A stretch of DNA of 29,330 bases, taken from NCBI GenBank assembly GCA_009801015.1, contig VHZZ01000865.1, forward strand, positions 70,673 to 100,002, read 5' to 3'. Of the stretch, positions 1 through 9,258 are shown in pieces. Origin of the DNA: Silene noctiflora (Eukaryota > Streptophyta > Magnoliopsida > Caryophyllales > Caryophyllaceae). The notes beneath the pieces are model-generated. The model worked only from the letters and a program-made list of their open reading frames with translations, made no database searches and had not been told where the DNA came from. Made by a program: the position numbers and the translations under genes. Each line of letters begins with the position of its first letter. The stretch's first letter is position 1.

Positions 1-243
1 AGCAGGGTGGAGTCTCACGAGTTTTATATTAGCTTCCGCGGACTATGTTTAGTATCACATTTGTTTTAGTTGGTTTTGTACTCCATTTTATGGAGCATTT
101 TGTAATCATTTAAGTTATACTTATATTAATAATGTTTCTTTTTTGTTGCTATGATGTTCACTGCCTCGGGAAACCGAGATGGTATTATCCTTGTATTCGG
201 AGGTAGTCCTTGGTAAGGTGCCTCGGAGTATGGGTGTTTTACA
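1..243 (+). mobile_element. 3' part of a Ty3/Gypsy LTR
   Basis: This is the downstream end of a long terminal repeat whose start lies outside the window. It ends in TGTTTTACA at 243. Three bases later comes a primer-binding site, which fixes the LTR boundary and the plus-strand orientation. It contains a GCCTCGGGAAACCGAGATGG block at about 163-182. Versions of that block recur near the ends of the LTRs that finish at 2252 and 5340, so the three LTRs are related. No target-site duplication can be tested because the left end is missing. Confidence 0.75.
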
Positions 244-246
244 AAG

Positions 247-258
247 TGGTATCTGAGC
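247..258 (+). other. Primer-binding site, initiator-Met tRNA type
   Basis: TGGTATCTGAGC differs at one base from the usual plant retrotransposon primer-binding site TGGTATCAGAGC, which pairs with the 3' end of initiator-methionine tRNA. It sits three bases after the LTR terminus, the normal position for starting minus-strand DNA synthesis. The single mismatch fits an old copy. Confidence 0.8.
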
Positions 259-618
259 AACGATTTTGGAACCTAAAACCAATGAAAAAAATAAACATAG
301 GGTGTCTAATTAAAATGAACCCGGGGAGAAATTGTTTAGGCCTGCCGCAAAGGTTAGGGAGACGTCCCGAAACCGCACCTTTGCCTTTACAACTTTGAGC
401 CCGTCACGGGAGTGTCAAGGGACGATGAATGCTAAGTGTTTCTACATATGTGATCGCATAAATGATATATGTTGAATATTTGTGATGATATGGATATGAG
501 AACATGTTGGCATGAACATTACAATGTTACGTTTTGGCTGTAATAGTAACATGATAGGATGTGTGCTTATATGATTTTATATATGAAGAGCATGTGGGAC
601 ATGTGTAGTATGGAATGA

Positions 619-866
619 ATCGACCGAGTGGAAGGGACTCGACCGAGTGTGGGGCACTCGATTAAGTTCCAGGCACTCAACCGGGTGGTGTTTTGAGGCA
701 GAATTCCTGCCACTTTTGCACTCGACCGAGTGGGGGTGACTCGAACGAGTACGTATGTACTCGACCGAGTGCGTTTTCGGGGTAAAATTTTGTCAGACCC
801 TGGGTAATTTGAACTCGACCGAGTGTGCGAGACACTCGACCGAGTAGGGTGTACTCGACCGAGTGC
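619..866 (+). repeat. Array of ACTCGACCGAGT quasi-palindromes in the retroelement leader
   Basis: About ten copies or variants of ACTCGACCGAGT occur in 250 bp, near 619, 638, 656, 674, 720, 739, 759, 812, 834 and 853. Each has five-base arms (ACTCG/CGAGT) around a two-base centre, so each could form a tiny hairpin and pair with the others. Variants include CTCGATTAAGT, CTCAACCGGGT and CTCGAACGAGT. The array lies between the primer-binding site and gag, in the untranslated leader. Confidence 0.85.
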
Positions 867-931
867 GTTTAGGTACTGTTTATGTTACTTGAGTCGTAGG
901 CTATGCGCTTACGACTGTTTATTATATAGTA

Positions 932-1595
932 ATGATGGCTCCGAAGATATCTTCTACGTATATCAAAGCTTCTGAGATGTCTATCGACGAGATAGCCAGG
1001 ATGATCGAGCAGCAGGAGGTGCTTACTTAGGCTCTCCGAACGCTAGGGCAGGCCAAGGAGAAGGTGGTGGATGCTACCAAAATGAGCACCACTATCTCTC
1101 GCTTCAACCCTAAGGTGTATAAGGGCATCACATCTGCTAGACAACTGGCATATGGAGATGGAGAGTGTTCTTGAGGTTGTCAACTGCCCGGAAGAGATGA
1201 AGGTGGAACAAGTTGCGTTCTACCTCAGATATGAGGCTGTTGTATGGTGGAACCGGGAGAAGGATAACGCTCGGGAGTTTAACAAGGACCTAGGGGAACC
1301 CGCTATTCCCTCGGCTGAGTTTAAGAAGGCTATAAGGCACCAATTTGTTCCTGAGCATATTAGGAACAAGATGAGGGCGGAGTTCGACTCTTTCCACATG
1401 AATGAGGGGATAACAGTGGCAGAATATCACCGCAAGTTTAATGAGCTGGCTCGCTATGTGGATGATCTGAAGATGAACAAACTCAGTATGGCTATTCGGT
1501 TTGAGAAGGGGTTGTCAGCAAAGATTCTGGAGAGGCTGGCTTCTGGAGTCCTTACTGATGTTAAGGAAGTTTATGAGAGAGCTGGGAATGCTAAG
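932..1595 (+). pseudogene. gag: Ty3/Gypsy gag, broken and 3'-truncated
   Basis: The frame starts at ATG 932 and encodes part of a retrotransposon Gag (nucleocapsid precursor). The recognisable stretch from about 1140 to 1590 has the plant Gypsy gag pattern: MESVLEVVNCPEEMKVEQ, then a WWN motif, FKKAIRHQFVP, a GITVAEYHRKFNELARY block, then RFEKGL. The frame is broken by TAG at 1028-1030 (probably from CAG) and by a one-base shift near 1141-1146, where the frame changes just before the MEMESV block. The coding stretch stops because an LTR terminus is joined at 1596. The zinc knuckle, protease, reverse transcriptase and integrase are all missing. The gag pattern and the iMet-type primer site place it in Ty3/Gypsy; a Tekay/Del-like lineage is likely but not proven. 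Confidence 0.8.
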
Positions 1596-1638
1596 AGGTA
1601 GTCCTTGGTAAGGTGCCTCGGAGTATGGGGGTGTTACA
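1596..1638 (+). repeat. LTR 3'-terminal 43 bp joined directly to gag
   Basis: These 43 bases repeat the LTR end at 201-243 with only two differences, including the terminal TGTTACA. They follow gag with no intervening pol. The junction carries a few bases of shared sequence (GAGGTAG-like), which fits deletion between short homologies or template switching during reverse transcription. Confidence 0.8.
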
Positions 1639-2252
1639 CCCTTGTTCGCCCTTGTGGTTCCCGTCACAAAGGGGATGTGCACATTAATGACCATTGGTTT
1701 TGCGCTCTATGGTTTTTAGCGGGGCTTAGGTGGTAAGGTTGCGGTCCCTACTGGCGGAGTAGTTTACCTGTTGCGATGGGTAAACTGGCAGGACTACACA
1801 CTTGGTGTGTGGTCAGGTGTATGGAGTATTGTGGAGTTGGAGGAATGTGATTCTGTGTTGTATTATCTTATCTTATTATGCAGTAAATGACCCCGTTTAT
1901 GTGTTTTAAAAATTGTGGTGATCCATTCGGGGATGGTGGCCAGTTGATTAACAGGTATGCCTTGGAAAGCTCGCGGGTTGCTCGGGATGGAGTCGTCACT
2001 TAGTCTTTTAGGTAGTCTTCCGCTTAGTCTTATAACAGTCTTGGTTTTAGTAGTTTTGGTTTGAGACGGTTGTATCGTATTTTACTGTTTTGCAGTTTTG
2101 GTTTTGGGATGTATGACTTAAACGTTTTTACCTTTAAATGTTGTTTCTTGATGGTCACTTTTGATATACTGTGCCTCCGGTAACCGAGATGGTAGCATCT
2201 CTATATGTTAGGGTGGCCTTTGTAAGACACCTTGGTATGTGGGGGTGTTACA
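1639..2252 (+). mobile_element. Partial LTR of a related Gypsy family
   Basis: This stretch ends in GGGGGTGTTACA at 2252 and carries the CCGGTAACCGAGATGG block at about 2176-2191, both features of the LTRs ending at 243 and 5340. Near 1673 it shares GGGGATGTGCACATTAATG exactly with the LTR at about 4696. No LTR start (TGTAACACC-type) is visible, so its 5' part is missing. No primer-binding site follows 2252, so this is not the intact 5' LTR of the sequence that follows. Confidence 0.6.
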
Positions 2253-2827
2253 GTATATGCGGTTGAGTCATATAACGAGAAATTTTGCATGGCTTGTTTG
2301 TTTAATGAAGTCCACCTATTTGTGATAGATACGTATACACATAACTTACATGAGTTGAGAGTTATTATGAGATTAGAGATTAGAACCGTGGGTTTGACCT
2401 TGTGTTTTATCTTTTGGGAGACTTAACGTGTGGGATCATATCGATAGTATTTTTACTATAGATTTGATTATGGATTTGCAATAAGTAAGAAAGAGTGCTA
2501 CACTTGGATCATGGTTATTTGTGGAAATTAGTAATGAGCGTATGAGAACACTTTATAAGGATTGCTAGTTGAACTTCGAGTCGAACTTATTTTTTAGGAG
2601 GAGTGGATGTAATAATTCGGAAATTTAGGAAAGAGAAAGTACGGAATGTGAGAAAGTAGTGAGAGTCGAACAAAGAACCTTGGGATGCGTGTGAAGTTTA
2701 GAAAGAGCGTATACGGTTGATAGACATATGAGACAAGAGAGAGTGCATGAGAATCACGGATAAGACTTGAGGAAATGAGAGTGTAGAGCAAACTTCAGGG
2801 ACGAAGTTCATTATAAGGAGGAAAGAC
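2253..2827 (+). mobile_element. 3' internal tail of a Gypsy retroelement, no intact coding
   Basis: No open frame resembling protease, reverse transcriptase or integrase is present. The right end reads CAGGGACGAAGTTCATTATA followed by a purine tract and then an LTR start. This is the arrangement seen at the end of pol in plant Tekay/Del-like Gypsy elements, where a GGACGAAGTT-type sequence precedes the polypurine tract. I read the stretch as the remnant between a deleted pol and the 3' LTR. Confidence 0.6.
2815..2827 (+). other. Polypurine tract
   Basis: The purine-rich run AAGGAGGAAAGAC lies immediately before the LTR start TGTAATACCCC at 2828. This is where plus-strand DNA synthesis is primed in LTR retrotransposons. 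It establishes that 2828 is the first base of a 3' LTR. Confidence 0.75.
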
Positions 2828-3164
2828 TGTAATACCCCGTATTTTTATAATTTTAAATTTTATATTGCTTTACGAATTATGTTACAAGGCGAAATAATAA
2901 ATAATAATGGTAGCGATAATAATACATAATACGTATATATACATGTACACCTACCATTCTAACCTTATATATACACTCACCCACCCAAACTACCTTATCC
3001 TATCCACTCACCACATTTCATTTCCACCACACAAATGAGAGGAAAAAAAGAGAAAAAAAGAGAGAAGAGGAAAGTGGAAGATGTGAGCATTTTATCCCTC
3101 CGTCTTGAGTTAAGACCGTCTTATACTAGTTTATACATTATTTAATTTATACCATCGACCCGCC

Positions 3165-3297
3165 TTGACCCCGACTCACCTTTGACCGTCTTTGACCCGT
3201 CGTTTGACCACCGTTGACCACCCATAATCGGGTTTGACCGAGTAGACCTAGAACTTTTGTTGTTATTGTGTGACCGTCTTAAGACGTATTTTTGACC
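3165..3297 (+). promoter_or_regulatory. Cluster of seven TTGACC W-box cores in the LTR
   Basis: TTGACC occurs at 3165, 3182, 3192, 3204, 3214, 3234 and 3292, all in the same orientation, within 133 bp. TTGAC[C/T] is the core bound by WRKY transcription factors, which mediate pathogen and wound responses. The position in the first 500 bp of the LTR fits a U3 promoter or enhancer. The motifs are seen directly; stress-responsive transcription is inference. Confidence 0.55.
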
Positions 3298-3362
3298 CTT
3301 AAACGGTGGTTCACCTAGGGCGACCTTGGGTGGGTTTTGTTGAGGGTTTAGAGGGGTGTTGA

Positions 3363-3712
3363 GTGGTAGTGTTTGGTGGTAGAAAAATGGGTTCAAAGGA
3401 GGATGTGTCCGCTAGTTGTGGTCGTTGTTGTTGTTGTGTGTTGTTGTCATTGTTGTCGTGTCTTATGTCATTGTTGTTAGTTGTCGTCGTTGAGTTGGGG
3501 TGGCCGGAGTGGCGTCTGGTGGTGACAGCGACTGGTGGTGGCCGTGTGGTTGTCTGGTGTGGTTGCGTCGGTTGTTGTTTGTTGTTATTGTTGGGTCGAT
3601 GTTGGTTGTTGTGGTTGCTGCCGGTGTGGGGCTGCTGGTCGTGGCCACCATGGCTGCTGCTGGTGGCCCACGGTGGCGGCAGCCGGCAGTGGAGGGTGGA
3701 GAGTCGAATTAG
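3363..3712 (+). repeat. G/T-skewed low-complexity stretch in the LTR
   Basis: The plus strand is dominated by GTTGTTGTTG, GTGGTGG and similar runs, with few A residues. All three forward frames stay open over parts of it, but the products are low-complexity Val/Leu/Cys/Gly strings. That is what skewed composition produces, not evidence of a protein. Confidence 0.6.
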
Positions 3713-3918
3713 TATTGAAATGGGTTTTGGGTTGTATATTAAGACGGGTTTTGTTTATTTAATTACGTATTTAATTTAATTAGATTANTTAGTAATTATA
3801 TTTAATTATCGTAATTAGGTGCCGACTTTGTGGAGGAGCGCAATTGTATCTGTTTGCTTGTTTATTTGACGGAGTATGCTAAAAGGTAGGTTAATTCAAC
3901 TCGGTTTCAATATATGTA

Positions 3919-4359
3919 CTAGTTTTAAACTCGTGCAGAAAATAGACAGCTCATAATAATTAAATGTTCAATGTAGTAAATAACAACATATAATCTCGAC
4001 ATATTTATTCGATATTAAATTTTTCAATGCAGTCACTAATTTTATCAACAAAAAAATTTAAATGTTTTTCGATTATTGTTATTTTATGTTTTCTTTAATA
4101 TAGATCTAGAGTATAAATGCTTGTATTTATTATGTTATATTATCAAGCAAAAAATATATAGTTCATATTGTAAATTTTTGTAATTTATTATTTTGTATAT
4201 AGTATGTATGTATTTATTGTAAATGATGTTTTAAAGAAATTAAATCAACAAAACCCATGTTTGTTTGGTAGGGGACCACCTTTTGATTTTTTATTTTTTT
4301 TATGAAAATCAAGAGCCAATAGGAATTCTCCAAATGACTTAGCTTTTATACTATGTAGA
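3919..4359 (-). mobile_element. Non-autonomous Helitron inserted in the LTR
   Basis: Read on the minus strand, the element begins TCTACATAGTATAAAAGCTA and ends AAACTAG, with host A before it and T after it. This is the Helitron signature (A^TC...CTRR^T). The same terminal sequences occur in the 546-bp element at 15590-16135, so the two are one family. The 441-bp element has no coding sequence. The 3' hairpin before CTAG has decayed (a CGTGCAGA-type remnant at about 3931-3940). Confidence 0.65.
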
Positions 4360-5340
4360 TTTGGATGGTCATATGAGTCGTTATTAAGTGGCATTGCATT
4401 ATAACATATTTATCATAATTCATATGTTATTGGGAAGTACATTATTATGACATGACATTGATGATATTGAGGAATTGGTATTCATATCGTAATTGGGACC
4501 GTGTATCATGATGAGTCGGTAATTGGCATATTGAGTGATATCTTGCATTTATTTTGTTGGTTATGCATATCGTGTTATATGTATTTGTGGAGGTTGTTGG
4601 CGGTGTACGATGGTGTTACTCGTTCTTTGGAGACGTGAGGCCGTTGGGAGACCATCTCATGCTCAGGTCGCCTCTTGGAGCTTCCCACTCTGAGGGGGAT
4701 GTGCACATTAATGGCTTAAGTTATGAAGGGACACGTGAGGTTGAGTCACGTCGTCTGGCATGGGATCCGAGTCGCTCTCGGGCCCGGTACCACCGGTGTG
4801 TCCGGAGTACCTTTTTACGGTTGCGGTCCGGCTTTTTTGGTGGGTGGTGCTGCGGTGCCGTCACCGGGTTGTGGGTACATCTGGGTGTGTCCCGGTACCG
4901 GTGTGGTGTTGTTGGAGGTTGTGTCACGGGAATTTCATTGTCGTGTTGCATAAGCATAATTTGTATGTCGTGTCTTATATTATTTATTGAAACTGACGTG
5001 TTTTGTGTCTGTGTAATTTTCACCTATTTCCGAGGTGGCCTCTGTCGATCCATATGATATTTCCGATCATATGGGGAGGAGGTTGAGTACAGGTTTTGCT
5101 TGTTGACGCGATCGGGTTTTAGGTCGCGCTTTGGACTTAGAGTTGAGTTGGCATGAGAGAGTCCTCTTAGAGAGTCGAAGTAGTATGACTTGTATTTATT
5201 TATTCATTTGTTTACGTTTATGTAATTCACTAAACCGATATTTATAATAAAGGCTTCTTGTTGTATCTCCGTAATCACTACCTCGGGAAACCGAGATGGT
5301 AATTCTTCAATTATCTTGGCCGGATAATTGGGGTGTTACA

Positions 5341-5731
5341 CATAGGAACATGCCTGAGGGCATAACCGAGTAGATTTGAGCTAAAGCTAGCTTGGATGAG
5401 CTCGAGATCGGCTTGGAGTTTTGAGCTCAAACTCGATCGGGTTCCTTCAAAGTTCATTGACCCTAAAAAGGTTAACCGCGTACTTTGGCGAGGGAAGAAT
5501 CTCAAGATTTTTGCATTAAATGTGGTAAAATTAAGTTTATATTTTATTTCTCACGAGATAATCTTAAATTCTTCCCTCATATAAATTATTAATGTGTGCC
5601 TTTAAAATACACGTCAGAGAAACCGCTGTTTTGATTAATTTTGCGGGAGACTTTTTATGTTTTATTTAATGAAAGAATCGATGATAAGAGAAAAAGTTGG
5701 AATGAAAAGAGAAAGACAAACTTCTCCACTA
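5341..5731. other. Unassigned stretch between the LTR and the MULE
   Basis: No gene is recognised in these 391 bp. A forward open frame around 5396-5584 has no family signature. The only structure seen is the 89-bp inverted-repeat unit at 5490-5578. Confidence 0.5.
5490..5578. repeat. 89-bp inverted-repeat unit (MITE-like)
   Basis: The left arm GAGGGAAGAATCTCAAGATT (5490-5509) pairs with AATCTTAAATTCTTCCCTC (5560-5578): 11 outer bases match perfectly, then nearly all the rest with one gap. The unit could fold into a long hairpin with a 50-base AT-rich loop. Size and termini fit a small MITE or a foldback fragment. No clear target-site duplication is visible, so the superfamily is open. Confidence 0.5.
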
Positions 5732-5741
5732 TATGGTGCAC
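5732..5741. repeat. Left 10-bp target-site duplication of the MULE
   Basis: TATGGTGCAC here is identical to 15147-15156. The nine bases ATGGTGCAC are the safe core. The first T could belong to the target or be chance. Confidence 0.75.
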
Positions 5742-5802
5742 CAAAGCGTCTCCCTTGTGACGGACGCTATCCGTCACAAGGTGAAGACGGACCTAATACG
5801 TA
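5742..5802 (+). repeat. Left terminal inverted repeat of the MULE
   Basis: This 61-bp end matches the reverse complement of 15087-15146/7 with about 12 mismatches, from CAAAGCGTCTCCCTTGTGACGG through GAAGACGGACC to AATACGTA. Within it is a palindrome with 11-bp arms (CTTGTGACGGA at 5754-5764, TCCGTCACAAG at 5770-5780) and a 5-bp loop. The inverted match extends beyond the palindrome on both sides, so it is not explained by the palindrome alone. Confidence 0.8.
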
Positions 5803-6146
5803 TCAGCTAATATGGATAGTAGGTGGGGCAACAAAGTACCAAATGTGGCTTATTTTATTGTATATATGATATGACTGATGTAATAAAGAAATGAAAAAAA
5901 AAAATTGTGCAACTCCCAATGTGACGGCCCATTGTAAACCGTGTAATAAACAAATGCATGCTTCTTTAAGACAATAATGTCATCTTTCTGACTAAATCTA
6001 TATTACTTACTTTTCCTCACCACTCTCATCACCCACATTTCTCTACACTCCCACCAAAACCTGATTTTCAAAACCCCATTTCGTCGTCATCACCTTCCGT
6101 CATCATCTTCATACTCCCTCTGTCATCATCTTCATACTTGAAGATA

Positions 6147-9100
6147 ATGGGCAAAAAACAAGTAGCTAAGAAGACAAGTCCGAAGAAAAAGGAAGGTAAT
6201 GACGATTTAGATTATGTGTGGTCACATTTTTTGGTACAAATTTTAGTTTGGTAAGAAAAAGTTATAAATGGTCAGACTTTATTAGTTAAATGTTGCTAAA
6301 AAAAATGAGATTTGGTTAATTTAATGTTGTTTTATGCTTGCATGTTGCCATAGCTGAGAATAATGGAAAGGGGAAGCAGCCAAAGAAGGGAGATAAGGTG
6401 CAGGAAGAGGTTGTGGAGCAGGTGGATGAAGAGAGTGCAGCAAGTGAAGAGATTTCATCAAGCGAGGAGACTATTGGTGATTCCAATGTTGTTTCTGAAG
6501 AGGACGGGGATGAGTCAGGGTCTGAACATGATGAGGAGGATGGTTTGGAAGAGGCGCTTGCGGCCGCGGTTAAGATGGCTGCTGCTCTTGGCACCAAAAA
6601 GAAGAGGCCGAAATCGACAGGTATGCCTGAAATCTCTATTTGAAGCTGCAATGCATGTTTTTGGTGTTTTAACTGCAGTTTCTGTTGGGTTAACTTCGTA
6701 TGATTTTAGGCTAAAGATGGTCACAATTGGGTAATGTTGATAATGTGGCCATATTAGCAGATATAAACTTATTTATTATTGTTAACATGATAACATCAAT
6801 GGTAACACATGGTCACATATGATTACATGTTTCTAATGTCAACAATTTGAATAAATAATGTAACTCCTTTAATTTGTCAGTTTGTATGAATGAAACTTAG
6901 CATGATGACATAAATCAGTTAACATCTGAACATTATAGACTACAGATAAGTGATATTAATAATGTGACCACATTAACAGATATCCACCTATATGTGGTTG
7001 TTCATTACTGAAGTTAACATGATAACATCAGTGTTATCACATGGTGACATATGACATCTTTAATTTGAAGTTTAAATGTAACTTTGCATGTTCCTATCTT
7101 TAATTGGTCACATATGAATTAATCCTTAGTACATCAGCTAAATATGAGCATCTTTATGGGTTAATGTCTTAAGTGTAGCCAGTGTCACTGAGGAATGAAC
7201 CTATCTTAAATTCTTTAGAAGAGTTAGTAAAGTTGGTGACATGTGTTGGTATTAAAGTACTTGTGTTAGTTTTTTTGCTGAGGATAACATGATAACATCC
7301 ATGGTATCACATGGTCACATCTGACAACATGTTCTAATGTTGGGTGTTTGAGTATGAAATGTTTCTATCTTTATTTGGTGACATATCAATGAATCCTTGG
7401 TAGAGCACCTAACTGTGACCATCTTTATGGGTGAATGTGTTAACTGTAACCAGTGTCACGGGGGAATGTAGCTATCCTAAAGTTACTAAAGTTGGTGACA
7501 TATGTGCTGTTGTTAAAAGGTCACCACCACAGACTATTAATGTACCTATCTAACATTTTTTCATTGTTGAGGTTTACTTGATCACATAAATGGTATGACA
7601 TGGTGACATATCAGATTATGTTCTAATGTTGGGTGTTTGAGTAGAAAATGTAAACTCCTTAATTAGAGGTTTAAATGAAACTTAGAATGCACCTATCTTT
7701 AATTGGCCACACATCAAACAATCCTCAGTACAATAACTAACTGTGACATATCTTAAATTCTTCAAAAAACTTTCTAAAGTGGGTGACATGTGTTGGTGAA
7801 AAAATGTGACCACCCCAGACTATAAAATGTGACCACACCATAATCTAAATTATTTCTTAACTTGGTAACATTATAGAGTAAAGATGGTCACTGTTAGCTG
7901 ATGTTGATAATGTGACCACCTATATTGAAGTTGGAATAAAAGTTAACATGATTCCATATCTTACAAAATTGGTGACAGATGTGTTGGTGTTTAGGTGTAA
8001 CCTTTGTAGACTATAAAAGTGCCTATGTTAAGGTTTGATGAAAATGTTATGTAATTTATATAAACTGGTCACATATTTATAAGTTGTGAAAATGTGACCA
8101 GCTTGTACTATTAAAGTACCTATTTTTGCTACTGTCCCATGTTCTTCCAGCTGCTTTACTTTCACTGTTTGGTTTGGAGGGGTGAGCCAACACCATGTTC
8201 ATTGCCGTTAATACAGCATTGGACCAATGACGCGATGAATACACGGATGAAGGAGGAGTGCAAGGCTTACATGGTCCATCGGGGCTTCGGTATGGGGATG
8301 TGAGATTTCACGACATACCCGGTGTCCATTAGATAGCCCAAATCATTCTACCGTCTCCCAAACCAGAATGTTGGTTCTGATGAGGCCGTGGTGGTATAGG
8401 AGGCATCACGACCATCTGAGAATGTCACCACTACAACAGATAAGGAGAGTAGAAGTTTATCTTTCCCGCTACCAGATGACCTCCCAGATGACCTCCCAAC
8501 TGACGACGAACTCCGCCAACAATATCCAGACGTAAGTCTCACAACTTCAATTGCATAAACTTTTAGTGAAAACTTGAAACTGGTTTCTCTTTGATTTAAA
8601 TTGGTGACATAACACACTAAGCTGGTGACATTTGTTTTGGCAGATGGTGACATTATTAGTTGTTCCTGGTTTGGTATTTTGTTTTTCATCTATTAACAGA
8701 CCCCAAAGTGTTGTCAGCCAAATTGAATGGTGTCACTTATATGTAATTGTTTATGTGTAGGAGCGCGCGTTAAAATGGTACAGGACGAAGAGGAACCATC
8801 AGTTGGTGTCACGCTTGAATCGTCAATTGGCAGTAGAAATGCAGAAGGAACAAAGCGTGTCTCGGGTGGGGGGGGGGAGTTCAGCAGCAGCCACCTGTCG
8901 TGCTGGCTAGTATTCCTAGTGCATTACAGAAGACGTTCTCACAAAAAGTGGCTAACGACCCCGTATTCCTTGGTGACTTCATAACCATGCTTGATCAAAT
9001 GACGCACTGGTGGATAACATGGTTCTACCTCCCTCCTTTGACCTAGGGCTAGATGACATAGACATTGGAAGCAGGCTAGTCGCCTCTTATTCACTGAGGT

Positions 9101-9258
9101 ACACACGGGCTAGAGAGTGCCCAGCAGGAGGTCCCGTTTATACTAGCGCTGACGATGCTTCTCGCAATACAAAGCCTGATGATGTTGCCCGCCCACCAAA
9201 GCCTACAAAGAAGAAGAACAAAAGATGTAACTGTCGGTTTGTAAATGTTAAGACTTAG
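6147..9258 (+). pseudogene. MULE companion gene, unrecognised product, decayed
   Basis: Four exons are proposed: 6147-6195, 6354-6620, about 8151-8531 and 8761-9258. Donors are GTAATG, GTATGC and GTAAGT; acceptors are ATAG, CCAG and GTAG. The protein starts MGKKQVAKKTSPKKKE, continues lysine-rich and then strongly acidic (Glu/Asp/Ser) over the next 70 residues, and has a basic KKKRPKS patch before intron 2. Exon 3 has a CKAYMVHRGFGMGM segment, vaguely like the N-terminal globular region of some plant transposon-borne genes. Exon 4 ends in a proline/lysine-rich tail (RPPKPTKKKNKR), possibly a nuclear localisation signal. Exon 3 carries stops at 8301, 8334 and 8397 in one frame. Exon 4 has frame changes at a run of ten G (8868-8877) and near 8998-9006. 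The phase across intron 2 does not fit the best exon-3 frame, so either that acceptor is wrong or another indel exists. I do not recognise the family. A nuclear accessory role to the transposase is inference from context. Confidence 0.55.
6780..7960 (+). repeat. Diverged tandem repeats in intron 2 of the companion gene
   Basis: Related segments recur about every 230-290 bp. A 'GTTAACATGATAACATC...CACATGGTCACATATG' block starts near 6780, 7016, 7284 and 7570. A 'CATCTTTATGGGT.AATGT' block appears near 7150 and 7418, followed by a CCAGTGTCAC segment. A TTCTAATGTTGGGTGTTTGAGTA block appears near 7333 and 7621. The 1.5-kb intron is essentially a decayed tandem array. Confidence 0.65.

Larger units (their letters stand above)
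2828..5340 (+). mobile_element. 3' LTR of a Ty3/Gypsy element, interrupted by a Helitron
   Basis: The LTR starts TGTAATACCCC after a polypurine tract and ends GGGGTGTTACA. These termini are inverted copies of each other with one mismatch. Length is 2513 bp, of which 441 bp is a Helitron insertion (3919-4359), so the LTR itself is about 2.07 kb. It carries a cluster of W-box cores (3165-3297), a G/T-rich stretch (about 3363-3712), a single unknown base at 3788 and the conserved CCTCGGGAAACCGAGATGG block near 5281. The apparent open frames at 4554-5057 and on the opposite strand match no protein family I know and are treated as chance. The five bases after the LTR (CATAG) find no partner, because the element's 5' end is lost. 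Confidence 0.75.

Noticed and set aside
2594..2791. 65-codon reverse frame before the polypurine tract
   Set aside because: Antisense to the retroelement tail, no family match, and the Phe/Leu/Ser-rich translation expected from purine-rich plus-strand sequence.
3363..3779. 138-codon forward frame rich in Val, Leu, Cys and Gly
   Set aside because: A by-product of the G/T-skewed LTR segment; overlapping frames are equally open.
4554..5057. 167-codon forward frame and a 100-codon reverse frame in the LTR
   Set aside because: No family features, located in LTR sequence shared with non-coding copies, and low-complexity composition.
6316..6651. Reverse-strand Ser-rich frame of 111 codons
   Set aside because: The mirror of the acidic Glu/Asp/Ser exon of the companion gene on the plus strand.
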